NCBI RefSeq assembly: GCF_023278565.1
Contig: NC_064675.1
Coordinates: 2,790,001 to 2,854,000, forward strand
DNA length: 64,000 nucleotides
Origin: Colletotrichum lupini
Lineage: Eukaryota; Ascomycota; Sordariomycetes; Glomerellales; Glomerellaceae
Reading direction: 5' to 3'
Below the pieces are notes generated by a model that did not search any database, was not told where the DNA came from, and saw nothing but the letters and a program-made list of their open reading frames with translations. Each line of letters starts with the position of its first letter. Positions within the stretch are counted from its first letter, which is position 1. Below are positions 37,413-48,972 of this stretch, one piece after another. Made by a program: the position numbers and the translations under genes.

Positions 37413-37823
37413 CGAACACCCGCAGCTCGATGCCGTCAACCCTTGCGTTCTCTGGAAATAGACTTGAAAGACTCCCGCTATTTGGCGAAGCGATGCCGAT
37501 GAAGTGAAGGACCAGGGGGCCTTTGGGTGAGGAGAGCTACCAAATACACTAAAGCTATTCTGCCCTCACGATCGACATTTGCATTAGCGTCCAGGCCCCA
37601 AGAAAAGAGCTGGTGCTACGGCATCGGGTGCTGCGCCCCTGGGATAATCTCGTTTTCCTTCCTCCTCACTCCATTGGCGAATCCTGGGGTTTACCGTTGC
37701 GGCCCGCAAGACTCGGGGAAGGCACCAAAAGCTTGTTAAGACGGCCGGTCTTCCCACACTTCTTTGTCTCTGTCTCTGCATCCCTCTCATCGCAAGCCTG
37801 ACAATCCACCAAACATTGTCAAC

Positions 37824-39344
37824 ATGGTCCGTCTCAGTCTTTTGGCACTCGCTGCCACCACGCAGCTCGCCCACGCATGGCTGCCCAACGACGGCAGCAG
37901 GAAGCTCTTGGACACCCGCGGCTTCAGCCTCTTTGACAACCAAAACACCACATCCGATGACTCTGACGGCGTGAGCAAGCGCTGGTGGACGGCTTCCGGC
38001 AAGATCAGGGGCGTCAACCTGGGCTCCCTGTTCGTCTTTGAGCCATGGATCGCCAACAACGAGTGGAACAACATGGGCTGCGGTGGACAGCAGTCCGAGT
38101 TCGACTGCGTCATGAACACAGGCCAGGAGAGATCTGATGCCGCGTTCCAGAAACACTGGGATACGTGGATCACCGAGGGTGACTTGGATGAGATGATGTC
38201 CTATGGCATCAACACCATCCGTATTCCCGTGGGATACTGGCTGGATGAGTCGTTGGTTGACCAGAATTCTGAGCACTTCCCAAGGGTTTGTCCTCTTACG
38301 ATCTATGGTGTGACTATGACTGACCGGATGTAGGGAGCTGTCAAGTACTTGATCCGGCTCTGCGGCTGGGCTAGTGACCGCGGATTCTACATCATCTTGG
38401 AGTATGTTCATTCACCCCATGAGACGCTTCCAAAGACTAACAACAAGAAGCCAGCACGGTGCCCCGGGTGCTCAAGTGGCGAAGAACTCGTTCACTGGTC
38501 AAGTAAGACACCCTGTTCCTAGACTTACAACCGTCGTCTAACCGCATCCAGTTCGCCAACACCCCTGGCTTCTACAATGACTACCAATACGGCCGGGCTG
38601 TCAAGTTCCTCGAGTTCCTGAGGAGGCTTGCCCACGACAACAAGGAGCTTCGCAACGTTGGTACGATCGAACTCGTAAACGAGCCCACCAACTGGGACTC
38701 TTCCGTGCAGTCTCTCCGCAGCACGTTCTACAAGAACGGCTACAATGTTGGTCACCAAAGTCTATACTTCGTCCTCCTCACTAACACCCTCAGGCCATCC
38801 GCAACGTCGAAAAGAGCCTCGGCGTCAGCGCCAACAACTACTTCCACATCCAGATGATGTCCTCGCTCTGGGGCTCCGGCAACCCAACCGAGTTCCTCGA
38901 CGACACCTACTTCACCGCGTTTGACGACCACCGCTACCTGAAGTGGGCCAACAAGAACGACGTGCCTTGGACGCACGACAGCTACATCTCGACGTCGTGC
39001 AACGACAACCGCAATGGCGACGCCTCGGGTCCGACGATTGTCGGTGAGTGGAGCATCAGCCCGCCCGACGAGATTGAGAACTCGGACGACTGGAACCGCG
39101 ACACGCAAAAGGACTTTTACAAGAAGTGGTTCGCTGCGCAAGTCCACGCCTACGAGAAGAACACCGCCGGCTGGGTGTTTTGGACGTGGAAGGCCCAGCT
39201 TGGTGATTACCGATGGTCCTACAGAGGTGAGTTTCCTTCATGGTGATTGATGATGTGTATGCTAACGAGGATGTAGACGGTGTTATTGCCGGAGTCATTC
39301 CCAGGGACCTGAACTCGATTGCCAGCTCGGGCGTCTGCGGTTAG
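37824..39344 (+). CDS. exgB: GH5 secreted glucan endo-1,6-beta-glucosidase B
   Basis: Six exons, 37824-38285, 38334-38401, 38451-38502, 38552-38746, 38794-39226 and 39277-39344, encode 425 residues. Introns are 47-50 bp. The signal peptide MVRLSLLALAATTQLAHA precedes the mature enzyme. Hallmarks: KIRGVNLGSLFVFEPW, the HGAPGAQVAKNSFTGQ loop, ELVNEP with the acid/base Glu at about 238, DDHRYLKW, IVGEWS with the nucleophile Glu at about 344, and GWVFWTWKAQLGDYRWSY. This is the GH5 clade annotated as endo-1,6-beta-glucanase (exgB), which cleaves beta-1,6-glucan in fungal cell walls, either self-remodelling or mycoparasitic. The second intron needs an AAG acceptor to stay in frame, giving ILDQHGAPG where family members usually have DLHGAPG. 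Identification is secure; that splice site is less so. Confidence 0.93.
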
Positions 39345-40920
39345 AGGGCATCTCTGACTACATAGACGAGAAACGGAAGACTTGACGCATTGCGCATTCT
39401 CATTGTAGATATTTCCATACATAAGCATTTGAACGTGTAAATGACCCTCCTGACTCAACCTCGTATCGGAGTTCCACTGCATCTTGTCACAAAAGCAACG
39501 TAACCTGCGCGAACCCGCACAGCACACCCCATCATCGGCCCTTTCGGCATGCATGATTCCCTAACCAGGATGGCGGCGTTGGTGTCTCGTCCGCATCCAG
39601 TAAGGCCTCAACCCCCGCTAGTCTCCAGTCAGCAAACGGCCTCGAGATCAACCTTGCCAGCGTGCAGGATCAATGACAAAATGCCATCTACGTGGGAGAT
39701 CATGCAGTGGAAGTTCATACTCTCCGGCCTGGGGTATGCTGATCCTGTCAAGCTGGAAGCGGCCCTTTTCTCGTATCTGTTGACTTTCGTCGCGACTATT
39801 TTCTCACCACCAAGTCACCCAAGTCAAAGAGTGAGCCAAGATGCCTAACCGGCCCGCCGGCACATCTGCGTTGGTTCCAACGTCATGTCTCACTTACACA
39901 TGGGATTCAGCTCTGCCCTTACTAATCCCTCGCATGACTCTTAGGACTCGGGACAAGTTTGTGATCAAAGACATCAAAGTCTGAAGCGGATTTCCGCAAT
40001 GTCTCGCATCACCATATTGAAAACACCCTGATATTACAAGGTTGCATCTGACATTTCAGCCTCGAAAAGCCCAACCCGTGCCACCGTCATCTATGACGTG
40101 CGTGTGGCGTCGTTCCGTCCCGCCTTGGGGAGCGCCATTTTGAACTCAATTCCCACGATGCAGGAAACGTGGGGTTCTTGTGAAGCTTCTTTTTTGAGGC
40201 AAACATCTTGCTTCCCTTCGAGCCCTGCCGTCCATAGTTCTAGACCACGTGTGCTCCTCTTTTCCGTTCATTTACTTCAGATTGACCCACGGCCGGAAAC
40301 TTGGAAATCTGAACCCGCGTAAAGTTTGCGTGGCTTGGTGTGGGGTATCCTGCGCCGGGAAACTCAAGCGTCAACATCGTCAGTTCTGTGGGACTGCTTG
40401 GTATCGCTGTTCTGATAATGTGAGCAGTCACTGCCGGGGCGGAGTACACGGAGGGCTGACTGGAGTGACAGACCCGGTGCAACCCTATGAACAAACACAA
40501 GGACGATCAGAATCAGATGAAGCAGCTGTTTCCCCAGATTTCTCGCTTCACCGAGGACAGGAGCATCCTCCCTTACTGGCTCGTTTGCGCTAGCTCCGTG
40601 CCCATCAACGGAGCCGAATTGTGGGCGGTGATCGACACCACGTTACCAGTGCTCCTTTGAGACTTCCCTAGTTTGCTAGTTTGCGTCCATGTCACCCTAG
40701 AAAGTGACACCAACTTTACGATGCGGCTAAGGAGCTCGTGTATGTTTAGCGGGGTTCCGCCTTCCCCCGACCGCCTCTTTTTTTTTCTCCCCTCCCGCCA
40801 GATCCTTCCGACATGATCATCCGTCATATGGAAAGAATGAGGGACAGCAGGGTTTCTCCGGGAAAGAAGGCTGGCTGAACCGGAAGCAGCAAGAAGGGTC
40901 GTCAGAGTTGTCTCTCTTAA

Positions 40921-40926
40921 TATAAA
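40921..40926 (+). promoter_or_regulatory. TATA box
   Basis: TATAAA in the context CTTAATATAAACC. It lies about 120 bp upstream of the 5'UTR intron and 325 bp upstream of the start codon of the secreted protein at 41246. CA-rich sequence that could hold the transcription start follows. Confidence 0.55.
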
Positions 40927-41042
40927 CCGCGCCACCCCGCTCTTCTACAACCTCATCTCATCCGTCCTTGGTTAGATCCCGCATCACCAAACGTCGTATC
41001 CAAACCTCAAGGTGTCCAACATCATTTCTCAAATCTTTCAAG

Positions 41043-41137
41043 GTACGTGCATAGTCTCCGACAATCACTGTCCCCTACTTCCCTTGCATTGGCCCATGAA
41101 TTAGACCGGAGACGAATGTACTGACGCCTTCTACCAG
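41043..41137 (+). other. Probable 5'UTR intron
   Basis: AG|GTACGT donor at 41043, a TACTGAC branch-like site at 41119-41125 and a CTACCAG acceptor ending at 41137; 95 bp, entirely upstream of the start codon at 41246. The three signals fit fungal introns; splicing is inferred. Confidence 0.55.
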
Positions 41138-41245
41138 TTGAGGTATAAAGACAGGGCTCGTCTCGTCTTCATCAGCATCATCATCAGCATCAGCAACTAC
41201 TACTTCTTCACCATCAAAATCATCATCACCTTACCAACCATCAAC

Positions 41246-41863
41246 ATGAAGGCCGCCTACGCTATCGCCCTTCTGGGTGCCACTCTGGCTTCTGCCCAGT
41301 TCACCAACCAGACCAGACCCTTCTGGCTCAAGTTCACTCCCTGCACCGGCGGCTCCGGCGAGACCTACCTCGCCTCGTGCCACTCCGGCGCCGGCCAAGC
41401 TGGTCTCTGCCCCGAGACCACGGAGCCCGTCCAGGAAGCCAACCGTCCCACGACCCACACAAATTACTTCCTCAATGAGACCCAGTCTGACTACAATGGC
41501 CACCTCCTCGGCGCCCTGACCTGGAACCAGCCCATCGGCAACGGCGACCCAGTCTCCTCCGGCATGATGCTCAACCTGCAAATCGTTAGCAACGGCGCCA
41601 TCCCCATCTTCTCCCCCGGCAACACCGCCCTCTTCACCCTCGGCTTTGACGAGAACGAGAAGCTCTTCATCTACTCTCGCGCGGACGACTCCAAGGCCGT
41701 TGCTGGCTCGCAAGCTCCCTACGTGGACGAGGCGTACTACCGCTGGCACGTCTGCTACACTTTTGTCGGCAACTACTACTACCGCTCCCTCGTCTGGATC
41801 ACCGCCGGCCCGGCTTCCAACCCTACCTGCGAGGCTGTTGATGTCTATCGCGAATGGGCTTAA
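41246..41863 (+). CDS. Secreted protein of unknown function
   Basis: An uninterrupted frame of 205 residues starting at MKAAYAIALLGATLASA, a typical signal peptide with likely cleavage at residue 17-18. The first Met in the longer upstream frame (41138) is not preferred because it lies at the 5'UTR intron junction and would bury the signal peptide. The mature protein has five cysteines (in TPCTG, ASCHS, GLCPE, HVCYT, PTCEA), Asn-glycosylation sites near the N-terminus (NQT) and in FLNETQ, and a Tyr-rich C-terminus ending VDVYREWA. It resembles a class of conserved extracellular ascomycete proteins without known activity. TATA box and 5'UTR intron suggest regulated, strong expression. Confidence 0.8.
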   Translation: MKAAYAIALLGATLASAQFTNQTRPFWLKFTPCTGGSGETYLASCHSGAGQAGLCPETTEPVQEANRPTTHTNYFLNETQSDYNGHLLGALTWNQPIGNGDPVSSGMMLNLQIVSNGAIPIFSPGNTALFTLGFDENEKLFIYSRADDSKAVAGSQAPYVDEAYYRWHVCYTFVGNYYYRSLVWITAGPASNPTCEAVDVYREWA

Positions 41864-43529
41864 ATCATGCATGGATAGAGCTCACTAGTGTGCGACTACG
41901 GCTGTGCGAAGGAGCCCGAGCTTCATGATCGGTCCTGCAACAATCACACGACAGCAACTCTGGTATTGTCTTTGGCCTGAGTTCCGACACGACTGATGAT
42001 GGTGGCCTACCTCCTGGTTGATGGAGTACAACAAAAGTTTCAATAGCTAATCCTAATAAACTCTGTATTACAAACACTGGGTAGTTCCAACGCGTTGTTT
42101 AAAAGATGTCGGTTGCTGTACACGCCATGACTGCATCGTCACATTCTTACAATGGCCCAAGCATGAGGCTGGAAATTGGTTGTGTCTTCGTTATGATGTC
42201 TTGTTGTCATTTGTAGGTCGCATCATGTGAGATTCTCTCGGAGCTGGAACCCATCCAGGGAAAAGCCGAGATATGCCGAATCATAGCCATACGAGGAAGA
42301 ACACGATAGCATGCGTGTATTTTGACTTTCTGAGGTCATCGGCCTCGATACCAGACCATCCATCTGATCTAATCGGTGGACCCCTGAAGGGATGTCCCTC
42401 AAGGATATCGTGCAGGGGTAGCCCCTGTTGGGCAATGACACCGACCTTGACGTCCTCTCTTGATCGAAAAAGAGAACGGCTAACCGTTTCTAGGCTTCTT
42501 CACGCTGAATGCTGCAGCGTACTGACGATCATATTCATTGAATTTCCTGCGGCACAGCATCAGGATAGTAGGGATCTAAAGTTCGTTGGCTTTAGTTTGA
42601 TGTCAAGTTCTCTTTGTCAAATCCAGGTTAGGGGACGCTGTCACTTCGCGGAAATGACGAAGACGGAGTAGTAGCGAGAAGAAAACAAATAAGGACAGAC
42701 TCGCAGCAACAATCAAGAACTCCCGGGGAGATTGAATCCTTTACCAGGTTCATACCTACTTTAGGTAATCGAGTAAAACAAGCGGACTGCACAGCGTTGT
42801 GCCACACTAGCCACTTTACTCAGGCAACTATCTCACCTGTTGCTGATTGAAAAGACATACTTTCGAGCGAAATTTTCTGGCTTGGAAGTGCACTCTCCAA
42901 GAGCGTGACTAAGTGTCATGGAATATGCTGCTTTTGACTAGCACAGCGCAATGTTCAATTCAAACAAACGGAATATGTCGGAGACATAACTGTGTTTGGA
43001 AACGCAAAGGGAAGCTGGGCGACAGAAATGGATAACGCGGGGGTCAATGACCTTAGCAGGAATCGCATCGGCGAAAATATCCTCTGACACTTATAAGAGG
43101 CTTGAATGCTGCGCAGTCCTTGACAAGCCTCCCAGTTCATTAACACGGAAAACGAAATGAAACAGAGTAATGCTTTTTGGTATTGCTCTTTAGTGACTTC
43201 AATAACGTGACAAAAGTTCAAATTTTCGTGTACTCATGATTTCAAGAAACTCGTGAACATGGGAACCACCAGGGTCGATGTCTTCCAAAAACAACATACA
43301 AAGGAAATCTAAACGACATAGACAGACAAACCGCTTGCTCTACAGCGAAACATGTAATGGCCATTTTATCCGTAAGACGTCCATAGCTCCCTCGATTATC
43401 CAGGCCGAGAGATAAATGGATCCGAGGACTCCTAATCATGAGTTAGTTCGACATCGGTGTTCATAGTGATCGCGTACGCAGTTGCAGATTGTTGAGCGTG
43501 ATCTCGCATTCTGACAAGGTATCGTCTTA
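41864..43529. other. Intergenic region; flank of zinc-finger unit A
   Basis: 1.7 kb without a gene. From about 42720 onward the sequence resembles the downstream flank of unit E (51.64-52.26 kb). Shared strings are CGCTTGCTCT near 43330/52090 and GCGAAAATATC near 43071/51828. It is therefore part of the duplicated block. Confidence 0.5.
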
Positions 43530-43889
43530 CTAAAAGGGCCCAGAAGGATTCCCATTCATGGAACCATACGCATTGTTGAAGTCTATAAACATGTAGAAGG
43601 AGTCGTCGAAGACCGGCGTGCCCGTGGCATTGGTGGTGGCAGTCGTGGGCGTATCGGTGCCATTTCCCCCAGCGCTATCCGAAGGCTGAACCAGAGCTGC
43701 GCAACCACAGGTGACCCGGTGGCGCCTCATGTTCGACTTGTGGTTCGGCAGAGATTTGCCGCATGTCATCTGAACGCTTGGGCTGTGCTTGGTGTCGACA
43801 TGTCTCTTGAGATTATATGGATTCGAATAGGTTCTAGCGCAGCCGGGCGCTTCGCAACGTAGCTTTTCCTTCGTCCCTGCAGCAGGCAT
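43530..43889 (-). CDS. Mini zinc-finger protein, array unit A (subtype 1)
   Basis: An intronless gene of 119 residues. Finger 1 (about 12-35) is classical: C-x4-C-x12-H-x4-H with CARTYSNPYNLKRH. Finger 2 is non-canonical: CGKSLPNHKSNMRRHRVTCGC, i.e. C-x6-H-x6-H-x4-C-x-C (the other intact copies have C-x2-C at the end). The tail is Thr/Asn-rich and ends in an acidic-aromatic patch (PVFDDSFYMFIDFNN) like an activation domain. The N-terminus MPA is shared by most units. It is the lowest-coordinate member of a five-unit tandem family on the same strand. Probably a nuclear DNA-binding protein; function unknown. Confidence 0.7.
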   Translation of the reverse strand: MPAAGTKEKLRCEAPGCARTYSNPYNLKRHVDTKHSPSVQMTCGKSLPNHKSNMRRHRVTCGCAALVQPSDSAGGNGTDTPTTATTNATGTPVFDDSFYMFIDFNNAYGSMNGNPSGPF

Positions 43890-45644
43890 GGCGATATTGG
43901 CGTGTTGCTTTCACTGCGCTCGGAAGATGAGCTCTAGAGGCAGTGTATTTCGAATTGGACAATGAAGAGGGAGAATTGGAGTCGTTGCGCGTTTGCTCAG
44001 CTCGCAGAAGAACCCAGCTGAACGAACATCTTGCACCCGTTCTTATGTCCAAACAGATGAGGAGCACGATCCTCCTCATCGCTGTCCTCCGGATGTTGAT
44101 AGAACTACAGAGGCGGTACGTATATGTTCCATGCTGGCTAGGCCTTGAACAGGGGGGGAGGAGGGTCAGGGGCCGTTGTGAGCGCTCACGTGGAAGTGGT
44201 GGGGTGCTACTGGCCCAGCTTCATCGGAAACGTCCCCGCCACGGTAAACATCCCACCCCTCGACAGAAAGTAAGGTACATACATACATAGGACGCGAAGA
44301 CTGAAGTTCATCTATAGCGATCTGGGGGCCGGGGTTGCCGGGATCTACTGCACGTCCAAGGCCCCCTGGGAGAGCGTCTATGACTCACATCCCCTTCTGG
44401 GCGAAATGTTCTGGTACTTGGCCTGCCCATAGCTATTACCTTAGGAATTGAAGTATCTTCACGATTCGACAGGCCCAGCCTGCCTTGAGAACCCAACGAC
44501 ACGTTTACTCTGCACATATGGTTCCAATCAACTCGACCCTACAGACCTCCATTCTAAAAGGCAAGGGGGCTCTTGTGGTCAGGGGGTAGCAGGTCCTAGG
44601 TCGCTTTGGTGCCCCAGGATGCACAATGTTGTCATAAGCCAGGATTTACTGTTGAAAGGCCATGTGGAAACGCAGCCCTCCGTCATGTTGGTTAGCGACG
44701 AATAGCCTGGGCTCATTCGTCGAAGTCTTCCATTAACACCCTTGCTTGTGTGCAGCAGCCGATCACCGGAAAACCCCCGATAAAACACCTGATGTGCTGA
44801 TCCTTGGGTATGAGATCAAATCATAGCGCGGGACATGACCGCTGTTTTTTGCATTCTCGGGTTGAAGCGTGGAGTTACGTCCGAACTTCTAGCAGAAAGT
44901 AGTATAGGTAGGGAGGAGGCGCGCGAGAGTAGGACTGTTGGTATCCCTATTACAGGGTAGTTGGTTCGAACCGTAGTTGACGAAGAGATCAATTGAACTA
45001 TATGAATATCTGCGTAGTAGGTGTAAAAAGGAGGTTCCAACCGTAGGTTGGGCTGGCTACGATAATCGTAAATAGGGCCCCCAATTGGCCCCTGCGCAGT
45101 CGGCTGTATGCCGCGGTCGAATTGGACTTCCAATCCGACAAGGACACTTTTCTTTGGCCCCTCTCCAATGCGCCGATCTGTTGTCGCCTATCTGGACACA
45201 AATAGGTAGGTGGGCACAGCGGCAATGGCATCGCACCCGAAGGTTCACTGAAACCCAATCGTGCTTCACCGAGACCCTCATCCCAACCCACATACACGAA
45301 GCCTCGGTCAGGACTAGTGGTAGGGCTAGGGGTGCCATTCATAATTCTGTCACTTACCCGTCTAGGCCATTCATTCCATTCTACACAAAATCATCGAATA
45401 CTGAAGTCAAACTGAACTCATTAAAGCCATCTTTGAAGGCATCTTTTATAATTGTCCTGATGGAGTGTAGTGAAGTCTGTTTGTATAGTCGCCACACAAG
45501 CAACCCTTAGCTCTCGACTAAGTACCCATCAGAAGCTCATTGAAAGAACAACTTCTTCCAGGACTTCATGTTGTGGGCAAGCTCCATTCCAAACGCCATT
45601 CCAGCACACCTTAACAATGGACCACCTCACGATGCATTGTGTAC
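43890..45644. other. Spacer between zinc-finger units A and B
   Basis: 1.75 kb without a recognisable gene. It holds the upstream region of unit A and the downstream flank of unit B. Confidence 0.45.
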
Positions 45645-46031
45645 CTATTGAGTAAGAGCGTCTGGAAGGGCGTCTGAACATAAGGTTCCTGTAGTATAGT
45701 CGTCCATAGGATAGTACATGGTTTTGAATTCTCCCCAGTAGCCGTCAAGGGTGAGGTTAAGTTGTGGAATCGCATTGGCAGCCGTAGTCTCACTTGTCTA
45801 TGTTTTGACGCCCCTCTGCTCGTTGAAAGTCGATGACTGGGTTAGAACTGAGCGACATTTCCAACATGACTTTTGATGCGCTAAGGTCTTCCTGCAGGTC
45901 ATCTGAGCTGCAATACCGTGCTGAGACTGGATACGCCTCTTGAGATTGGAAAGGGTAGAGAGAGCAGTGTCTTTGCATCCGATCTCCCTGCAATGTAGCT
46001 TGGAAGATGCTTCGTCTCCTCCAACAGGCAT
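45645..46031 (-). pseudogene. Decayed mini zinc-finger gene, array unit B (subtype 1)
   Basis: The frame starts at MPVGG (46031) and resembles units A and D, but it is damaged. In finger 1 the first His ligand is Arg (SNLKRR where relatives have SNLxRH). In finger 2 several residues including the second His are missing (AHQKSCWKC). A TAG stop occurs at 45798-45800 after 77 codons. Beyond it the same frame stays open for 50 more codons to a TAG at 45645-45647, and that part aligns with the tail of unit D (TSETTAANAI against SATTCATEM; YPMDDYTTG against FMDDYSLG). This marks an in-frame nonsense change, not a frameshift. A truncated product of 77 residues is possible but would lack intact fingers. 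Confidence 0.7.
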
Positions 46032-48492
46032 GGCGAAGTGATATTGTGCGTACAGCTATGGATCTGGGTTGTGTGGGAATATGGATGGATATAAAGTCAG
46101 AAGATCGGGTTGGAGTAGGCTGCGGGCGTCTGCCTTTCTCTTCAAGAAATTCTCACCAATGACCATACTCGTGCTCTTTATATCTAATTCATGTGTATGT
46201 AATGAGAATCGGACGAGCCTCAATTTCACCCTGGTGGACTGGCACGCAGAAAAACGCATCGTAGACCTGTCACGGAGTGACTCAGGCCCCAGGCACCTCG
46301 GTAATAGGTACCGGGCACCTCACTTGCCCGCACCTCACCCTTCTCGAATCCATCGGTCCGAGACAGACACCTTTCATCATACACTCGACTTCTCGTAGTC
46401 TAATTATATATGAGTATCTATCATAAGAGGGCTTTGGCGTATCAAGAGACTCTCAACGCATACAATTACCACCAGAATGCACCTGAAAATGGTACTTTTA
46501 TATCGAGACCTTTAGGTGGGGAATTACTTGTCGCTGGTGTAGTTAAGGCCGGCAGATAAGCTAGACTGAAGCTAGGTGCCAGGTACCCACGTGGTACCCA
46601 GTGCCGAGGTGCCGAAGACAATTCTTTCTATCCCCAGCACTCCTCAGATCCAGATTCAGCCGATCTGCAACTGTTTCTGCATGTTCAGTAAGGTACGACT
46701 GGGCGAAGACCCGTGGCCGGCAGCAGCAAACCCGTTAACTTACGCCAATAGACCCATCGAGCTTGGCGTATTCCAGTGGCCTCTAGCGACCGCAAGCCGA
46801 AGACCCAGCCGGAGCTATTGACCGCACACCTGTGCATGCGCCACCTTGCGGAAAAGTCTCTGCCTCGTCGCTACCTTGAAACATTTGAGACGTCTTCAGC
46901 TTGGGTTACCAGCCGGACTTCTCTGTCAGCGATCCACGAGATCGTACCTACAAGCGAAGTCACAATGTGTCAATGAGCTAGTCATTGGTGTTGAACCGCC
47001 ATGAAAGAAGGGACCCCCGAAAATTTGAGGATTCGGCACCACAGCCGGCCTCACACACGTCGTTGGCTTGGGGAAGCCGTGTGAGTTGCACTCCTCTAGG
47101 GTAAGATACCTTAAGGTACCTAGTAGACTTGCCGTGCCTTATTCCAGTACGGCGAGCGGCACCTAGGAACATAAGCTAAATACCCCGTAAAGTAGGTATC
47201 GCTCTTGGCTGTCAAGGGCTGCCACGAGCTGTCAAAGCTACCTTTTAGGGACCGGGCATGCGGGCTAGGCCAGCCAGCCTCACCACCTGCCTTCCAAGGT
47301 CTTCATCAGGAAATGCAGCAGTGCTGTCACTTTGCCATTTTCTCATCGACCGGAGCCCTCTCTTCTAGTACTTGGTTCTGACAGACTCAATTGCTGTCGA
47401 AAATTAATGCCGAGGCCCTACCGGTCGTTAGGTTATCATGCAAGACTTGATTGTAAGTTGGAAGTATCTGAAGCCTTTGGTGCGAGGTACCTTCCGCGCA
47501 ATATCTGATAGGTACTTTGCACCGTACCTTGGTAGGAATGCCCAACAGCCTCGCAGACAATTATGAAAGAGGACAAGTAGTGCAGCACTATCAAAGGATG
47601 GCAAGCATTTGACGATAAGATACCTCTCTTCAACTACTAATTCACCGTATACGAGCTGTCGGAATCCGACATGAGGAGCTGATGGCGAATTCCCAGTCAC
47701 GTCTTGCTGATGGATGCTGGGGTCCACCTAACTTACACGGGCCTTCATAGTCTTGCACTCGCCGTTGGATAGCGACCCAGTTGCTTATTTGGTGGGGTTT
47801 ACTAACATATCAAGTCACCGGGGCGAGCCGAATGCTTTTGTCTTGGTCTTTGGCAAGTGGCTTGGATGAATTTTCATGTATATTAACCAGCGATCAGGCA
47901 AAACAAGGCGAAATGACATTTAAAATATCCTAGGATATATCTAAAAGAAGAAACAGATGTCCACAGTTCATCCCACGTCCCCTGTCAATTGGAGTTGCTG
48001 CAACTGCTCCTCCTTGTGAAGAGCTCCGTGCTCACGCCTGATTTGACCACACACGTCAGTGAGCGAGGGTTTCGGTCGTGCTGGGGACGGTCTCCTGACT
48101 GATCATCCGCGAAAGCGAATTTCTCGATGACCAACCTTACAAAGTTTGCTTGGAAAACGACCCCCATCATTGCTGTCTCGTCGCGTGATGATGCTAACTC
48201 ATGACACAACTTGACGTCAAAGGCCCCTGAAACGATGAGAACTACACTCAAGGAGGATTAGAAAGACAAAATCTCAAACAGGATAGACAATCAGCTTGCT
48301 CCACAGAGAGACATGGGATGACTAAACAACGTGTATTATAAGACGTCTATATTTCTCCAAATGCTGTACGCCCAGGGAGGTATGGGCACGAGGGCTCCTA
48401 GTCTCTGATTAGCTGCGTGTCGACGCCCGCGGTGCGAGAATGCGTTCCCATCTGCTTGAGCCATGAGGTCTCGCATTCCGATAAGAGTATAC
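46032..48492. other. Spacer between zinc-finger units B and C, with duplicated block
   Basis: 2.5 kb without a recognisable gene. It contains the duplicated segment at 46881-46977. The right end (about 48270-48492) is the downstream flank of unit C and shares short blocks with that of unit A, e.g. TCTCGCATTC at 48471 and 43503. Confidence 0.5.
46881..46977. repeat. Duplicated 97-bp block, copy 1
   Basis: Aligns without gaps to 49741-49837 with about 12 mismatches in 97 bp counted by eye. It includes TTGGGTTAC, CTCTGTCAG, GATCCACGAG and CACAATGTGT. A second shared stretch lies just left of it (46820-46851 against 49483-49514). It lies upstream of unit B. Confidence 0.8.
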
Positions 48493-48972
48493 TTAATACA
48501 AGAACCCGGGATAACATCCATTGTTGGGATTATAGACGTCGATGTGGTCTCTCGAATTAATAGCGAAAGCGTCAGCGAACTCGTCGACGGCGTCATTGAG
48601 GACCAGGGTCCCAATATCATCGAAGATGCTGTCGGTCTCGACGAGGTTGTCGTCGAAAAGATGGGCTCCGACGACATCGAAGGTGTCGATGGTGTTGCCG
48701 ACCTCGTTGAGTGTATCATTGAGGATCGGGGACCCGAGGGCGTCAAGGGAGGGCAACCCCAGAATTGCACGGCATCCGGAGCACCCGAACTGGTGACGGC
48801 GGGAGTTGGATCGGTGATCTTGTCTAATTATGCCGCAAGGCATCTGAACGGGCTCGCCGTGTTTCGACTGGATATGTCTGGCGAGGTTGGAGGGAGTCGA
48901 GTAGGTCTTACTTTCGCAGCCGGCCTCCTCGCAACGTAAGTTGGAAGATGCTCTATTCCATGTTGCAGGCAT
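48493..48972 (-). CDS. Mini zinc-finger protein, array unit C (subtype 2)
   Basis: An intronless gene of 159 residues, the longest in the array. Finger 1 (about 13-37) is C-x4-C-x13-H-x4-H with STPSNLARH. Finger 2 is C-x6-H-x6-H-x4-C-x2-C in MPCGIIRQDHRSNSRRH...CSGC. The tail of about 85 residues is strongly acidic with spaced hydrophobics (DSIFDDIGTLVLNDAVDEF), as in acidic activation domains, and ends NNGCYPGFLY. Finger 2 and the following LPSLDA...NDTLNEV segment are closest to unit E, defining subtype 2. A putative transcription factor of unknown target. Confidence 0.7.
   Translation of the reverse strand: MPATWNRASSNLRCEEAGCESKTYSTPSNLARHIQSKHGEPVQMPCGIIRQDHRSNSRRHQFGCSGCRAILGLPSLDALGSPILNDTLNEVGNTIDTFDVVGAHLFDDNLVETDSIFDDIGTLVLNDAVDEFADAFAINSRDHIDVYNPNNGCYPGFLY

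Larger units (their letters stand above)
36183..37823. other. Intergenic region with a possible orphan exon
   Basis: 1.6 kb between the small secreted protein and the glucanase gene. It contains a possible terminal exon on the minus strand (36651-36850) and a 9-bp minisatellite at 37381-37412; nothing else was recognised. Confidence 0.5.
39345..41245. other. Intergenic region and promoter of secreted-protein gene
   Basis: 1.9 kb with no recognised coding sequence up to about 40.9 kb. The right end contains a TATA box and a 5'UTR with an intron that belong to the next gene. Confidence 0.5.

Noticed and set aside
44940..45010. tRNA-like TTGGTTCGAACC string
   Set aside because: No acceptor or anticodon stem can be formed around it.
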